From the NCBI GenBank assembly GCA_947179485.1, contig CAMXBY010000049.1, positions 49,791 to 113,790 of the forward strand: a stretch of DNA of 64,000 nt. The letters run 5' to 3'. Origin of the DNA: Allacma fusca (lineage: Eukaryota; Arthropoda; Collembola; Symphypleona; Sminthuridae). Both the position numbers and the translations under genes were made by a program. Below the pieces are notes generated by a model that saw only the letters and a program-made list of their open reading frames with translations, was not told the DNA's origin and searched no databases. Below are positions 11,238-21,965 of the stretch, piece by piece (position 1 is the first letter of the stretch; each line of letters starts with the position of its first letter).

Positions 11238-12331
11238 TATATTATTTTAAGTTACCAAATTTAATTGAATGTGATTAGCTATAAATTGGTGTTTTTTTCA
11301 ATAAATTTATCATTAAAGCAATACATTTTCAAAGAACTCATTTGTCTATTAATTTGAATGGGAAAATAATTCCATTATTCCAATGGGTTCAATCTGGTTG
11401 GTCGAAACCATTGGAAAACAGCAGAATATCCCACCGTTAATTTTCGATTGACTTAACTGATGGGTAAGTTCCTACGATTTCAGATGGGACAGGAATTCCC
11501 ATAGTATCCCAAGCAAAAAACGTGCGCGGGTTCTAGCAAATTTTGTGGGGCTTTATTTCATCTTGCCGAGTCAAAAGTTGCAGCCGTATGAACGGTTGCA
11601 ATGACAGATTTTCAATCGATTTTTGCAATTGACAGATTGTTCATGGAAAAATAGTTGACTAAGAAATTCCTAAACAAGCGTCAAAACATGTACACGGAAA
11701 AACGAGAAGACCAAAATTTCGAGACATTTAAAATTTCAGTTTTTCCAAAAACAACTGACTATCTTCCGCTTCCTTGACCGTCACTTCGAACACTTGTCAC
11801 CGGAGCCGAAAAATATTCGAAACATTGTTTTGTAATCTTACCATAAAATTTTATGCTGGATAGTAACTTGTCGCAAAATATTTTGACCGCATGTGTGAAA
11901 TTTTAATACTATAATCCATGATTTGTAAGATACAAATGAGAACTTTCAAATTGTTTTGTAGATTACCATGTTGAAATCCATTTAATTTTAATTTTTTTTA
12001 ATTTTCCCCCCAAATTCTGTCAGTGTGGTTCCAAAAGGACTATCATACACTTTGGTACTAAATTCGATTTACACTTCCAGTCGAACTGTGCATATTTGCT
12101 GGTAAGGTAAATGTGACTCCAGGTTTAAATGAGGAAAAATAATCTGTTCGAGCTTTTTCCTTAGTAGCACACTGTCAAATCATCAAATCATTACAGTTTG
12201 CTTTAAAGACTGACAGCCAAGTTTTTTCATTTTTTTCGATTTCACTACTGAAACGGCATTTATGTGTGACATCGCTGTACTTACGTGTGCGTAATTCTCA
12301 TTTAGACAAATGTCAAATAGCTCAAAAGTAC
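11238..12331. other. No gene recognised
   Basis: Non-coding, AT-rich. No inverted termini or RNA signature noticed. Confidence 0.4.
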
Positions 12332-13135
12332 CCAATACATAAATGTTGGTACCTGGACCTGATTATTTTGCAAGTACTGCGTACCTGTACCTGAATTTTA
12401 CCCGTACCCAAAATATACCCAATTTATGGACCTGTACCTGAAAAATTTTCCTACGGACCTGTACCCAATCAGGTACTTTAAAAAATTACTGAAAAGGATT
12501 CAACATTCGATGATCACAACAATTACAAACTAGAAAAAATTCTGCCTCGTCATAATTTTTGCAATACTAGGCATCTTAATGGATCTATAACCTCTATACT
12601 ATCTAAGGTATTGCCATCTCCAATTAAATCTTCCACTTCTAGGTTATCCTCCATAACCACAGTATCATTTAACACCATTTTTACTGAATCACAAGTGAAA
12701 TTTGTAATTACACTTACTTAAGTGCTAAGTCAACCATCTCTATTGCATAAACGTATGCTTTTTCAAAAATTACGAATTACGATGCACTCCTGAAAACACG
12801 CTGAATATAAAAATAAACCTGTAGGTCGGAGAGAAAGCCTCATACTACACTAGATGCCTAGTAAGATGGATTTCTGTTTTTAAAAGTACCCACATTTTCA
12901 GGTATTTCTTTGTCAGGTCCAGGTATATTGGAAGCTTGTACCTGTTCCTGTCAGGTACAACCCAAAAAATTCCAAGTTTGTACCTGTACCCAACACCTGG
13001 TTTTGTACCCAAAATTTGGGTACATATAGATAGTACCCATTCAGTTTGGGTACTTAAATACAGTACCCATTTCGGACCTGGACCTGTACCTGTACCCAAA
13101 TACTTAGGTACTACCGGTACCCATGCGATGCACTG
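12332..13135 (-). mobile_element. GTACC-rich hAT-like element, copy A (truncated)
   Basis: In minus-strand reading it starts CAGTGCATCGCATGGGTA at 13135, runs through GGGTACAGGTCC-type steps, then a low-identity internal part, and stops abruptly near 12332. It aligns over most of its length with 28296-29178. The internal part contains an old reading-frame relic (around 12590-12680, minus) shared with copy B. The missing end prevents a check of target duplication. Confidence 0.78.
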
Positions 13136-13222
13136 ATTTGGAGCATGAAATTCTAAACAAACACCATCATCTATATCTATTTATAATTCAGTATTCAGGG
13201 TAGAAAATGAAATTCTTCTCAC

Positions 13223-13463
13223 CAGACAAGCTCCTCCTTCCACGAAAGTAATTGTTTCATGAATATTTTTGCACCTGCTAGGGTCCTTTAATTTCACCTT
13301 CTGTTCTCGTAGATTTGTGTCCAAAACATTTTGTTGCCAGGCAATTATGCTGCATTCGTCTTTTGGTTTATCACCTGCTGGAGCAAGGCTAATGGCATTC
13401 ACATACTCGTTCAAGGCAAAAGGATCAGTAAGGTGGATCAAACCGTAGTATGCATTCTCTAGT
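13223..13463 (-). pseudogene. Trypsin-family (S1) serine protease exon, isolated
   Basis: Minus-strand exon bounded by acceptor TTTTGTAG and donor CTG|GTGAGA. It encodes LTDPFALNEYVNAISLAPAG followed by a Cys and SIIAWQQ, matching the S1 segment that normally holds the catalytic Asp strand (D-[IL]-[AS]-L-L-x-L) and then C-x-x-x-GWG. Here the Asp position reads YYGLIHL and the GWG is AWQ, so it is either a protease-like homologue or a dead copy. A related locus lies at 40969-43037. No exon with the His or Ser of the triad was found near it. Confidence 0.65.
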
Positions 13464-13796
13464 CTACAAAATTTTAGAATTTCAAAAAGCCTTTGTGACA
13501 ACTACTTATCTTTATTTTGTGAATTTATACGCAGTGTGAGATTACAAAGAGTGGGAAAGCCGGATTGTGAATTAATTTTGTCTTAATAGCAACGAAAATA
13601 TCTTAATTTCCGATGTTGGGATGTTTCAAATTGATAATGAAATGATAATTGAATTTGGAGTTCGAGTTTGTTGCGTACCTTCGTACTGGCCAAATAAATG
13701 TTTCCCTTCTGAAATTTTTCTGACATTGTTAATTTGATGGGCTAAATTGATGTTACAATAGTGTATGCGTTGATTAGTACTCCAATTGCAACTTAT

Positions 13797-13939
13797 TTAG
13801 AGCTCTCCATATGAATCTGAACAATGAATGGTCCTGACTCCTGAGTGAGGAATAGCAAGATCGCCATTTATGGTGCTGCCGTTATTGCAACATTCAATTG
13901 GTGGTGGAGGAGTAGTAGGAGGTGGAGGTGCTGGCGTCC
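13797..13939 (-). other. Possible Pro/Thr-rich exon of the same protease locus
   Basis: After acceptor ATTTTTAG the minus strand reads TPAPPPPTTPPPPIECCNNG and continues open to a TAA at 13799-13797. A proline-rich linker preceding a cysteine pair is common N-terminal to S1 domains in arthropods. No donor site links it cleanly to 13463, so this is tentative. Confidence 0.35.
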
Positions 13940-13970
13940 CTAAAAATGTTAATATGATATCAATTTATTA

Positions 13971-14572
13971 CAGTAAAATCTCTTTATAACAGCCGCTTTA
14001 TAACGGAATTCTCATTATACCGGTCACATTTGATTACCCCCACCTATTAAAATTGTGTAAACATATAATGTCCGTTATCCTCTCTACTAAGTTGAAAGAG
14101 TGGGCCGTCTTCGTCTTCGGCTGTGTGTCATACGAATTTGAGATTCAAATTTCCGCGAGCTGTTTTTTATTGGCTGAGCCAGTAATAACTGGCTAAATAA
14201 ATAATTAAATTCTTTTTTTAAATATAAAAAATATTAAAGCATTATACAGTAGCAAGGGCGGCAACATTGCCACGGGCAGCCGTCTACCACCATACCATCA
14301 AGACGACCCACTCTTTCAAATTTAAAGAGAATTATTTAAAAAAATTATTAAAGCAAAATTAAATTAAAAAATCCTTTTACCGTATGTTAGTCTACACTTT
14401 TACTAGGGTTGTGCTATTATTATGCTATTGCATACAACTATTTACTGCTTTCCCTATTTACATTTGCCTCGCTGAGCCAGCAATTGCTGACTGTGCAGTG
14501 CTCGTAATAATAAAACGGAATACTATTTAAATCCAAGGTCCCTTGCGATTACGTTATAAACCGATTTTACTG
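13971..14572. mobile_element. pogo/Tc1-like MITE with TA target duplication
   Basis: Ends are CAGTAAAATC...GATTTTACTG, flanked by TA at 13969-13970 and 14573-14574. Just inside, CTTTATAAC is mirrored by GTTATAAA. No transposase frame remains. The termini resemble the second pogo-like element at 42469-42946 (CAGTAAAACC). Confidence 0.78.
14092..14319. repeat. Inverted repeat nested in the pogo-like MITE
   Basis: TTGAAAGAGTGGGCCGTCTT at 14092-14111 is matched inversely at 14300-14319 with one mismatch. It may be a second MITE inserted in the first, but no target duplication is evident. Confidence 0.55.
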
Positions 14573-15680
14573 TAGTACTCGTTGTCTTTATAATTATTGT
14601 AAATCTTTGAAATTTAATAATAATAATCTATAATATAATAGGTAATAATAATAAAATCCAGCCAATCTCTTAATAGGGCTCCAATGTATTTTTTTGCCTT
14701 ACAAGATGTTAGGTAGCAACAGTATAAAAACGGGAAAAGCAAAACATAATTTTTGGGTTTTACAAACGTATTGAAAAATTGAAATTTTTGAATTGCTGAA
14801 AAAGTAACCACACTTAATCACGTTGCGCTTCATATGTCATGCAAAAACAGTTTTGTTGTCAATAACTAATACAAGCAGGTCTAGGAAACAATTCAAAGGC
14901 GCCGCCATTTTCCCATATATTGCAAATTTGCGTAGACGAATACAATTTAAAATAATATAATAATAAATAATATAAGACCTTTACTAAAAAGCAGTCAAAT
15001 AGTCAGTCAAATATAATCCAGAGATATTTCGTTGGTCTCTACGTTTAGAAGTGTGATCATGACATAAATTGGGGGAAATTCAGCTTCAGGAGCAAAAGTA
15101 AGGAATTCGAAAAGGAAAATTTTCCGATCATCCCATTTGTTTGCATATATCATACTGTAGAGGTTCATCAGGCTGTAAATGTCATTATCAGGCTGTAAAT
15201 GTTCCCTAAAAGAGCACCTCTTATAAGAGTATTTTCGATGTAAGAGCTGGTATTTTACATCCTCATGGTAAACGAGATCCATTATAAGAGCATATGAGCA
15301 GACATAGAAACGTTTATGAAACGTTTGCAGGAAAATCTCACCAGCGTGAATGCGCTTAATGTACTGAAGTTGGTGACGAGGGAGCAGAGTACATATATAT
15401 ACAATGACGAATGCTCAAAGCAACTCTCAACCACTGTTTACCCAATTAAAGCGCTAGATTCTTACGTTGGGAGTTTAGATCCAAGTAATAATATAAACCT
15501 ACTTTTGAAAATATTTTTGCTCAACTAATTGTAATAGTTTTTGAAATACTTGAATTTGAAAACAATTTAGATGCCACTGTGAATGAGAAAAATACTTCTG
15601 TGCAGGTTAGTCATAAAGATATGGATTAATTATTATAGATATGCAGATGATTTTGCAATAAATAATTAACACTAATTATG
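14573..15680. other. No confident gene
   Basis: Frames at 15007-15282 (minus) and 15316-15528 (plus) are moderately long but match nothing recognised. The plus-strand frame lies just upstream of the helicase fragment and could be part of it, though no helicase motif is visible. Confidence 0.35.
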
Positions 15681-15844
15681 AAGGTCAACTTTACATATCA
15701 CTTTCGAGAGTGCGGTCTATACAAGGTCTAGGTATAATCAATTTGGCAGTGTCCAAGTTGACTCAAAACAAGGCATCAAATGAAGTCATGGAAGAGATAA
15801 AGAGAATAAAAGGTTTCATGGAAACTAATACTAAGGCAATTTAA
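15681..15844 (+). pseudogene. C-terminal end of a Pif1/Helitron-type helicase
   Basis: The plus frame reads GQLYISLSRVRSIQGLGIIN and ends TKAI-stop. This matches superfamily 1 motif VI of Pif1-like helicases (GQ-x-YVALSR-x-x-x-x-GL-x-[IL]), the arginine-finger motif, followed by the usual basic helical tail. It appears to start at an exon boundary near 15683. No earlier helicase motif (Walker A, B or motif V) was found upstream, so this is a fragment. It could come from a Helitron or a host Pif1 copy; Helitron termini (TC...CTRR) were not identified. Confidence 0.6.
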
Positions 15845-16046
15845 GTTAATGCTTTGAAAAAATGTTACATTGTTTGTTTATAAGTTACCAATATAGCAAT
15901 AAAAATAATTGGGATTATGTGATTCCTACTACTGGAATAATATATTATTATTGCCAACGATTAGTAATTCATTTCATAATTCGTCAGTTACCATTCAGCT
16001 GTGTAGATTGCAACTCTTGCACTTCATTCTCTCTATTTGTTTTAAA

Positions 16047-16774
16047 ATGAACGATTTACAAAAGAAAGTAAGATTGAGCCATCTACAAGCCAACATTATC
16101 CGGATAAGTCGCCTTTCTGGAACTGATTGTAAAGCTCTCAATATTGCAAAATTACAAGAGAAATTAGAAGCGACAAAATCAGTGATCACTGTTGAAGGAA
16201 GAAATCGAATGGAAATGAATCATCAAAGAGCATTGAGAATCAGAAATGAGAAGGTAAACAAATATTTAATAATTTAAAAAAATAGTCTCATTAACCATCT
16301 TAATTAGTGTTGTAAATCACAAATATATTCGCAAATCAGAGATTGTATATGCTGGGATCATTACTTTTAATGTTTTAGTTGATTATTACAACTGATAAAG
16401 AAGTTGTGCGCAGAAGAGAGCAACGAAGATTGCAGGCGGAGTGTGAAAAAGAAGCAGAAGAAAAAGCTATTATTAAGGCTATGGAGGAAACTGAAAATCT
16501 TTTAGAAGAACAGTTTCGCAAAGAAGACATTCAGAGGGAGCAAATACAAAGACAGTTTGATGAAAATTTAATTACAAAAGCTCAGTATTTAGAGGACCAA
16601 TGGGATAAAGAAATGGAGCACGAAGACATCCAGGATACAATGAATAATGAAGATTTGCAGATAGATAGATCAGCCATCCAGGAAAACGAATTACAGCAAG
16701 ACAAAGATGACGACGAAGAAACCAATGCAAATGACAGCGATAATCTAAGTATGGAGGAAGGACAAATACTTTAA
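16047..16774 (+). CDS. Two-exon coiled-coil protein, about 200 aa
   Basis: ATG at 16047 opens exon 1 (16047-16253). An intron 16254-16378 has donor AAG|GTAAAC and acceptor GTTTTAG, and exon 2 (16379-16774) ends TAA. The join is phase 0. The product is highly charged. Residues about 70-160 (EVVRRREQRRLQAECEKEAE onward) have a heptad-like pattern of Leu/Ile/Ala with Glu/Lys/Arg/Gln, predicting a long coiled coil. The C-terminus is acidic (EDDDEETNAND-like). No enzymatic motif is present and the family was not recognised. An AATAAA-like signal near 17282 could serve polyadenylation. It is intact, so it may be a real host gene or element cargo. Confidence 0.55.
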
Positions 16775-17290
16775 TAATTATAATTTTCAGTGTTTTGTTT
16801 ACAGGAATTTTTAATTGAGAAGATGCTTGATTATATGTATTATATAACACTTTTGTAGAGAATACATTTATGTTCCAAATTAACCATTGCGTGTGTTGAA
16901 TATAATATATATAATTAATTTAATATGATATATAATAATATAATGTCTATTATCATTCATTTTGCATAAAGCATATCAATTATTTGTATGGATAATGGTT
17001 TTTTCATCCCAAATTCTTTTGGTTAAAGTAATCACAAATAATTACTTGTAATTAATCAAAGTGTACAATCTTGGAAACTTTTATAGAGAATATAATTATC
17101 TATCGAATGAGACCCTGCGTGTGATTGTACACAAATGTGAAGTTTAGTATCCTTTATTTTGCTCAAGGCATATCATTGAGCTGTATGGATCATGATATAC
17201 ATTATTTTTTTCATCATTTAGTTGTATGTGTCATGGTTTCTGTAACCTCAAATTATAATTAATCTAATTTATAAAACTATAAAATAAACA
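16775..17290. other. AT-rich spacer
   Basis: Very AT-rich with many TATAAT-like steps; nothing coding recognised. Confidence 0.4.
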
Positions 17291-17857
17291 CGGTTTTAAA
17301 AAAACCAAAACGAAGATGCTTTTATGCTCTTAAAAGTAAAAAACTAGAAGTGTGAAATAATTATTTGAAATTATGCTCATTAGAAAAAGCATCTCGGGTG
17401 CTGCCATGGTTACATACATCGTGCATTGTATTGTAAATATAAACAAACTGAGAATAATTATAAATAGGAATTGCGAGAATTTAAAAAAAATATGCTTTGA
17501 GCAAAAATAACAGAAACTTGAACTATTCATAGATTCAATTTATTCATATAATTCCATTGTTATTCATTCCACCCTAACTTTGGTTGAAGTTATACCGAAT
17601 CCTCGAAAATAATCGAAAATGTAGAAACAAATATATTTTGAAGGAACTTTCGACTCTGACTTCGAAAAGTTTACACATAACTTGAAGCCAAAGTCAGGTA
17701 CTTTAATTGCAGACATTGGAACTTTCAAGTTTGAACTGACAAGGGTATTTTTGTTTAAATATTTATTGAAAATTAAAATGTGGCAATAATGTAGCAATAG
17801 TATTTATGTTTTTATTTCCAAAATTATTTATTTTTGGTTTAATAATTTTTTTAAAAG

Positions 17858-18420
17858 GTTGTACGGGGCAATTCATCAAGGAAGCTAAGAGCTTGCAGAA
17901 TGTTTCCCAAAAGTTTTTACGTCCTTCAGCAGATAACGAAAATTATCATCCCAATAATTTTTGAAGATTCCAATGTGACCTACACGAAATCCGAAAAGTA
18001 AACCAAGATGTGTTATTCACATGTTGCTGTAATCGGAGTTGATGTGGAACAAAAGGTTGTCATGTATTTTGATAACCGAATTAATGAAAGAAAATGCAAC
18101 GTGTTTCGTCAGATTGTGGAACGAAAATTTCATAGATACTTGCGCTCCCAGCTACAAAAAAGTGGATATGGAATGGCAAAACTTACGATAAAATCAAATT
18201 CCTTACATCTTTACAGGCAACATGGGTAATTTTTTATTTAGTTTATTAACAGTAACTGCAGTTGTGTGTGTGCACCCTAGATGCTTTGTTTCGTTCATTA
18301 CTGTTATAATTCCTCCCATATTGAATGCTAGATATTATTTATTTTAGTGTTCCTAATGGATGTGGAGTTTTGAGTTCCTGGATAATGAAAATGTTGGTGA
18401 AAAAGCCTCTTGCTGATTGA
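17858..18420 (+). pseudogene. Ulp1-like (C48) cysteine protease domain, nearly complete
   Basis: Coding from about 17858 reads ...KIIIPIIF..., then after one in-frame TAA (17999-18001) YSHVAVIGVDVEQ and VVMYFDNR. An intron at 18226-18347 (donor CATGG|GTAATT, acceptor TATTTTAG) joins in phase to VPNGCGVLSSWIM and a TGA at 18418. This order matches the C48/adenain fold: His in the SH-x-AVI strand, Asp in YFDNR, Gln in YRQHG, Cys in NGCGV. Such proteases remove SUMO or process polyproteins, and are known as passengers in several DNA transposon groups. The usual HW is HV and the usual DCG is GCG, so activity is doubtful even without the stop. Confidence 0.6.
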
Positions 18421-18510
18421 GGAAACCTGAAACTTCCCTGCAACACTATACTTATAAAGTTATTAATGTTACACTATCCGTATGCTTATAAATGATTATT
18501 TTATATTACT

Positions 18511-18645
18511 ATATAGTTTAGAATGTAATTTACATTATTGCTATTTATTATAATATCAATACAATTATATAGTTTAGAATGTAATTTAAATTACTTTTAT
18601 TTAGTTATTGTATCAATAAAATTATATGGTTTAGAATCTAATTTT
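18511..18645 (+). repeat. About 56-bp tandem repeat, 2.4 copies
   Basis: Units starting ATATAGTTTAGAATGTAATT occur at 18511 and 18567, and a partial, diverged unit starts near 18624. Located inside the long-TIR element, just before its right terminal repeat. Confidence 0.7.
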
Positions 18646-18777
18646 AAAAAATATTAAGTCCTTTGTTGCGCCCGAGATGCTTTTTTAATGAGCATAATTT
18701 CAAATAATTATTTCACACTTCTAGTTTTTTACTTTTAAGAGCATAAAAGCATCTTCGTTTTGGTTTTTTTAAAACCG

Positions 18778-20287
18778 AGTTTTTTGATTATTGAAATCTC
18801 AGAATCAAAAAAATCCAATAGTTCCATTCAGTGGGGCGGATGGCGTGATTGCTGGTAAGACTAATTAAATGAATGCGTAATGATGGTTAGCCATATAGAG
18901 ATGCAATAGATAAACTGTGCTTACTAAAAAGCCAAATTAATAGCGAGTGAATATTTACATTACAAGTAATAATAATTATTATAACTTAAGAACTAACTAT
19001 AATCCATGAACTAATTAATTCCCTGTCGGATCTAGTTGTTGGGAATACCTCCAGACTTCAGATCTGCAAAACGACTGAATACAGGTGTTACTGTCACACA
19101 CTTAACTCACTTATGTAACGTTCTTTAAAATGTCTATGGAACTTTTTACTAAATTATTATTATTTTCGAAGCAGTACTGACCCTGGTAATATGGAAGGAC
19201 GCGGCGAAGCCGAAATTGTCCCTGAACCTACGCCAGTTCTTCTTCGCCGAAATGTGTGAAACGGAATGGATACTCATTCGACACTCCCTTCCACGATTCA
19301 TGTCACTTCGGTTGGAATCGAAGGACAAGTTTTAGACCCCGAATCGATTTCCAAAACAAACTGGTCAAAAGTGTAGGGAATCCGATGATGATACATATGA
19401 AATTAGGATTTTTAATTCTTGACTTCATTTTATGCTTTTTAACCTTTTGCTAATTGTATTTACAGAATCATGTCCGTCGTGGCTTTCTTCGCCCGTGTAT
19501 ATACCCTGGGGATTTACCTAGATTTTTTTGACATCTGGGACCCTTGCACTATTCGTTTTGCATATAGGAGTCAATGTAACAAGGGAAGTTACACCGAAGG
19601 GTTGCTTCAAAAATCCGAATACGTGGAGGATTCATTTTGTTTAATACCTGGGATTTTTCACACTTCCAAAAGCGCAGGTATTTTGTTTTTCCGAAATTTT
19701 GAAGCACCATTAAGGTGAAGCGTTATTTTTTTATTTTTGTGTAACCGTTTAGGTTGGAGTGTGGACTGTACTGAGCATCTCGACCTCCCAGATTCGAGCA
19801 TTCAACCCTGATCCGGTATTTGCAAATTAGAATCTTCCAAATGGTCTGCTGATTTGTAGGCTGATGGAGCATGCTGTAACACTCTCAAAACCTGATCGAA
19901 ACAAAATTCGTTGACCGTATTACATCCCGACTGGAGCAATGATTTTAATAATAGTCGACTTATTACTTCGTAATATCGAACATCATCATAAGTATTCACA
20001 TCTTATTTTTATCTTGACCATTTGGATTCAGGTTTCATTCGAGAAGCATTTATCAAAATTCTGGTTTTTCAGTTGCGTCCCGATTTAATTTCAAATTATT
20101 AGATTCGGTGGTTGAGTGCTGATAATTCCTGGTAAGGCACCCGAATCTGTGGGAGAACAAATAATTCGTTATAAATTAGATAGTGTATCATTTATTAAAA
20201 GCGAAGCGGACAGAACAAGAAAAATAGGAGACATTGACGTGCAGCTTCTGTTGCCTTAAGGGCGGATTTTTGGGAAAAGGTTGGTCA
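18778..20287. other. No confident gene; scattered open frames
   Basis: A possible exon at 19466-19720 (plus) follows acceptor GTATTTACAG and reads ESCPSWLSSPVYIPWGFT before a stop. A minus frame at 19802-19999 encodes YDDVRYYEVISRLLLKSLLQ and looks coding. Neither was assigned to a family. Confidence 0.35.
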
Positions 20288-20752
20288 ACCAAAGGAACCG
20301 GAGTTTGACTTACAAGCAAAGTCTCCCAATGTGACCTTCAGAATTAAATGAAAATTGGTGGAATTGTAGGCACTACTAACAGTGTTCACACAAACCACAA
20401 ACTTGGTGCCATCTCCTCTGGGTTCGCGCAGTAGGATATTTGAAAGTTTGATTTTTTTTGAAAGTTTGACAGGGGGAGGAACCCTTCCTCGCTTAAATTT
20501 TTTCATGTTAAATCCCATAAGAAAAATCCATTTTTGCAACTCGAACAAAATCCAAACCAATGTTCATACATAAAAATACTCTAGTCCCGTTTTCAAGGGT
20601 ACACAATTCGAGCAGAAATAAGCCAATTCTCAACATTATCAACAATAGAAATCATTCCATCGATTGGGATAACGCCAAGTATATTATAAAAGAACCAAAT
20701 CAATTTTTGAGGAAAATTAAGGAGGGTCTAATAATCCAACAATCCGACAGTG
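20288..20752 (+). mobile_element. Penelope-like element fragment, copy 1
   Basis: Near-identical to 30307-30771. On the plus strand the last part encodes NHSIDWDNAKYIIKEPNQFL, which resembles the end of the GIY-YIG endonuclease region of Penelope-like elements (a conserved W-x-x-A-K-x-x-x-x-E-x block). Upstream coding parts are frame-disrupted. The 91-aa minus-strand frame in the same place is antisense to this. Confidence 0.55.
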
Positions 20753-21965
20753 AAAGTATCTGAGTTCATCAACTCCTAGACCATCCCGATGTTCTATGGC
20801 TATTGCTGTCGTTGGTTACACATCAATTATTAACTTTATTTATATTTCCATGATGAATTTAGTAATAAAATATTCGTATTATTGAAAATCATTGAAAAAA
20901 ATGAAAAAATAATTTTCATTACTTTTTATATTAATTTCCAATGCCACTATTATGCTATATAAGGCTACCAGCAATAAAATCATCTCTTCGTAAAGGTTGA
21001 ATTATCTTGTGATGTCAGTCCTATTATTAAGTGCTTCTCAATAAATTATTAATTGTAAGTGCTTATGAGCTGTAGGGACACACAGTGCGCAATAATCTTG
21101 AATTGTGTTTCACCATAAATTAATAAATAAAGTAGCCGGCGTCGAAGCTAAGCAGTCAGAGGTAAATAGAGAAAACACATGGGCTAAATTCTTGTTTCTC
21201 AGACGTTGGACTGAAGGTATGATTAGATAATAAAATGTGTCGGCACATATTAGCCTGGCTAACACAAATGCCGGCACGAATTAGCATGCATGTTACGGTT
21301 GTTTCACGTAAGTCGACAATACAATTTAAAAAACTGCAACCAACATTGTGCCGACGAAATAACCGACAACTGACTAGAGACACAAAATAGTACCCTTGAA
21401 TAATCTTGTCAATTAAAATGGGTACTATTACTAAATATAAAGTAAAATTACAATTTCTAGTAGAAAATAGCTAAAAATAAAATTAGTTTGACGATGCTTG
21501 TAATATAATTAGATAGTTTTAAATCTACTAGAATTAATTTATTTAAATAATAAAAAATAACAATAAATTAATTTACTATCGGCCTAAAATAGTTGTGCTT
21601 ATAATATGTCTACTATTGAATACTTTACAAAGAAATTCCCTTAAAATAATTTCTTTAGCTGTAATTAAAAAATACAAGACTGCATAAACAATGTATTGGC
21701 TAATCGTTGATAATAGTTTGACTACAACTAGTCGCACAATGTTGGTTTTTTTGTGATTTACAAAAATCGAAGCATTACTAAAAGATCTAACAAGGCTTCA
21801 CCTTAATTTCTACCTTTTCTAATAATGTGATGATGTGACCTTAGTGAAGCAATGCAATACCGTATGCAGTCAAACTGCAGGGAAACGAGAAAGAAGCTGG
21901 TATTTTAATGTCAAATCAGAAATAAAAAATATTTATTCTATGGTTAATGTAAGTCTAAAAACGTT
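20753..21965. other. No gene recognised
   Basis: AT-rich. A TGTCGGCACA segment near 21238 is mirrored by TGTGCCGAC near 21348, possibly a worn inverted repeat about 120 bp across. A ...ACACACAGTGCGCAATA string near 21080 recurs next to the tRNA-like pair at 29.9 kb. Confidence 0.4.

Larger units (their letters stand above)
17291..18777. mobile_element. DNA transposon with about 110-bp terminal inverted repeats
   Basis: Positions 17291-17400 and 18668-18777 are inverted copies with very few differences. They start CGGTTTTAAAAAAACCAAAA and reach ATCTCGGG. The first 16 bases form their own small inverted repeat. No clear target duplication was identified. The interior holds a decayed Ulp1-like protease and no visible transposase, so it is presumably non-autonomous, or the protease belongs to a family whose transposase is elsewhere. 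Confidence 0.75.

Noticed and set aside
17291-17306. Possible pogo or mariner terminus
   Set aside because: The terminal sequence CGGTTTTAAAAAAACC is not flanked by TA on both sides and the inverted repeat is about 110 bp, unlike the pogo-type MITEs in this window.
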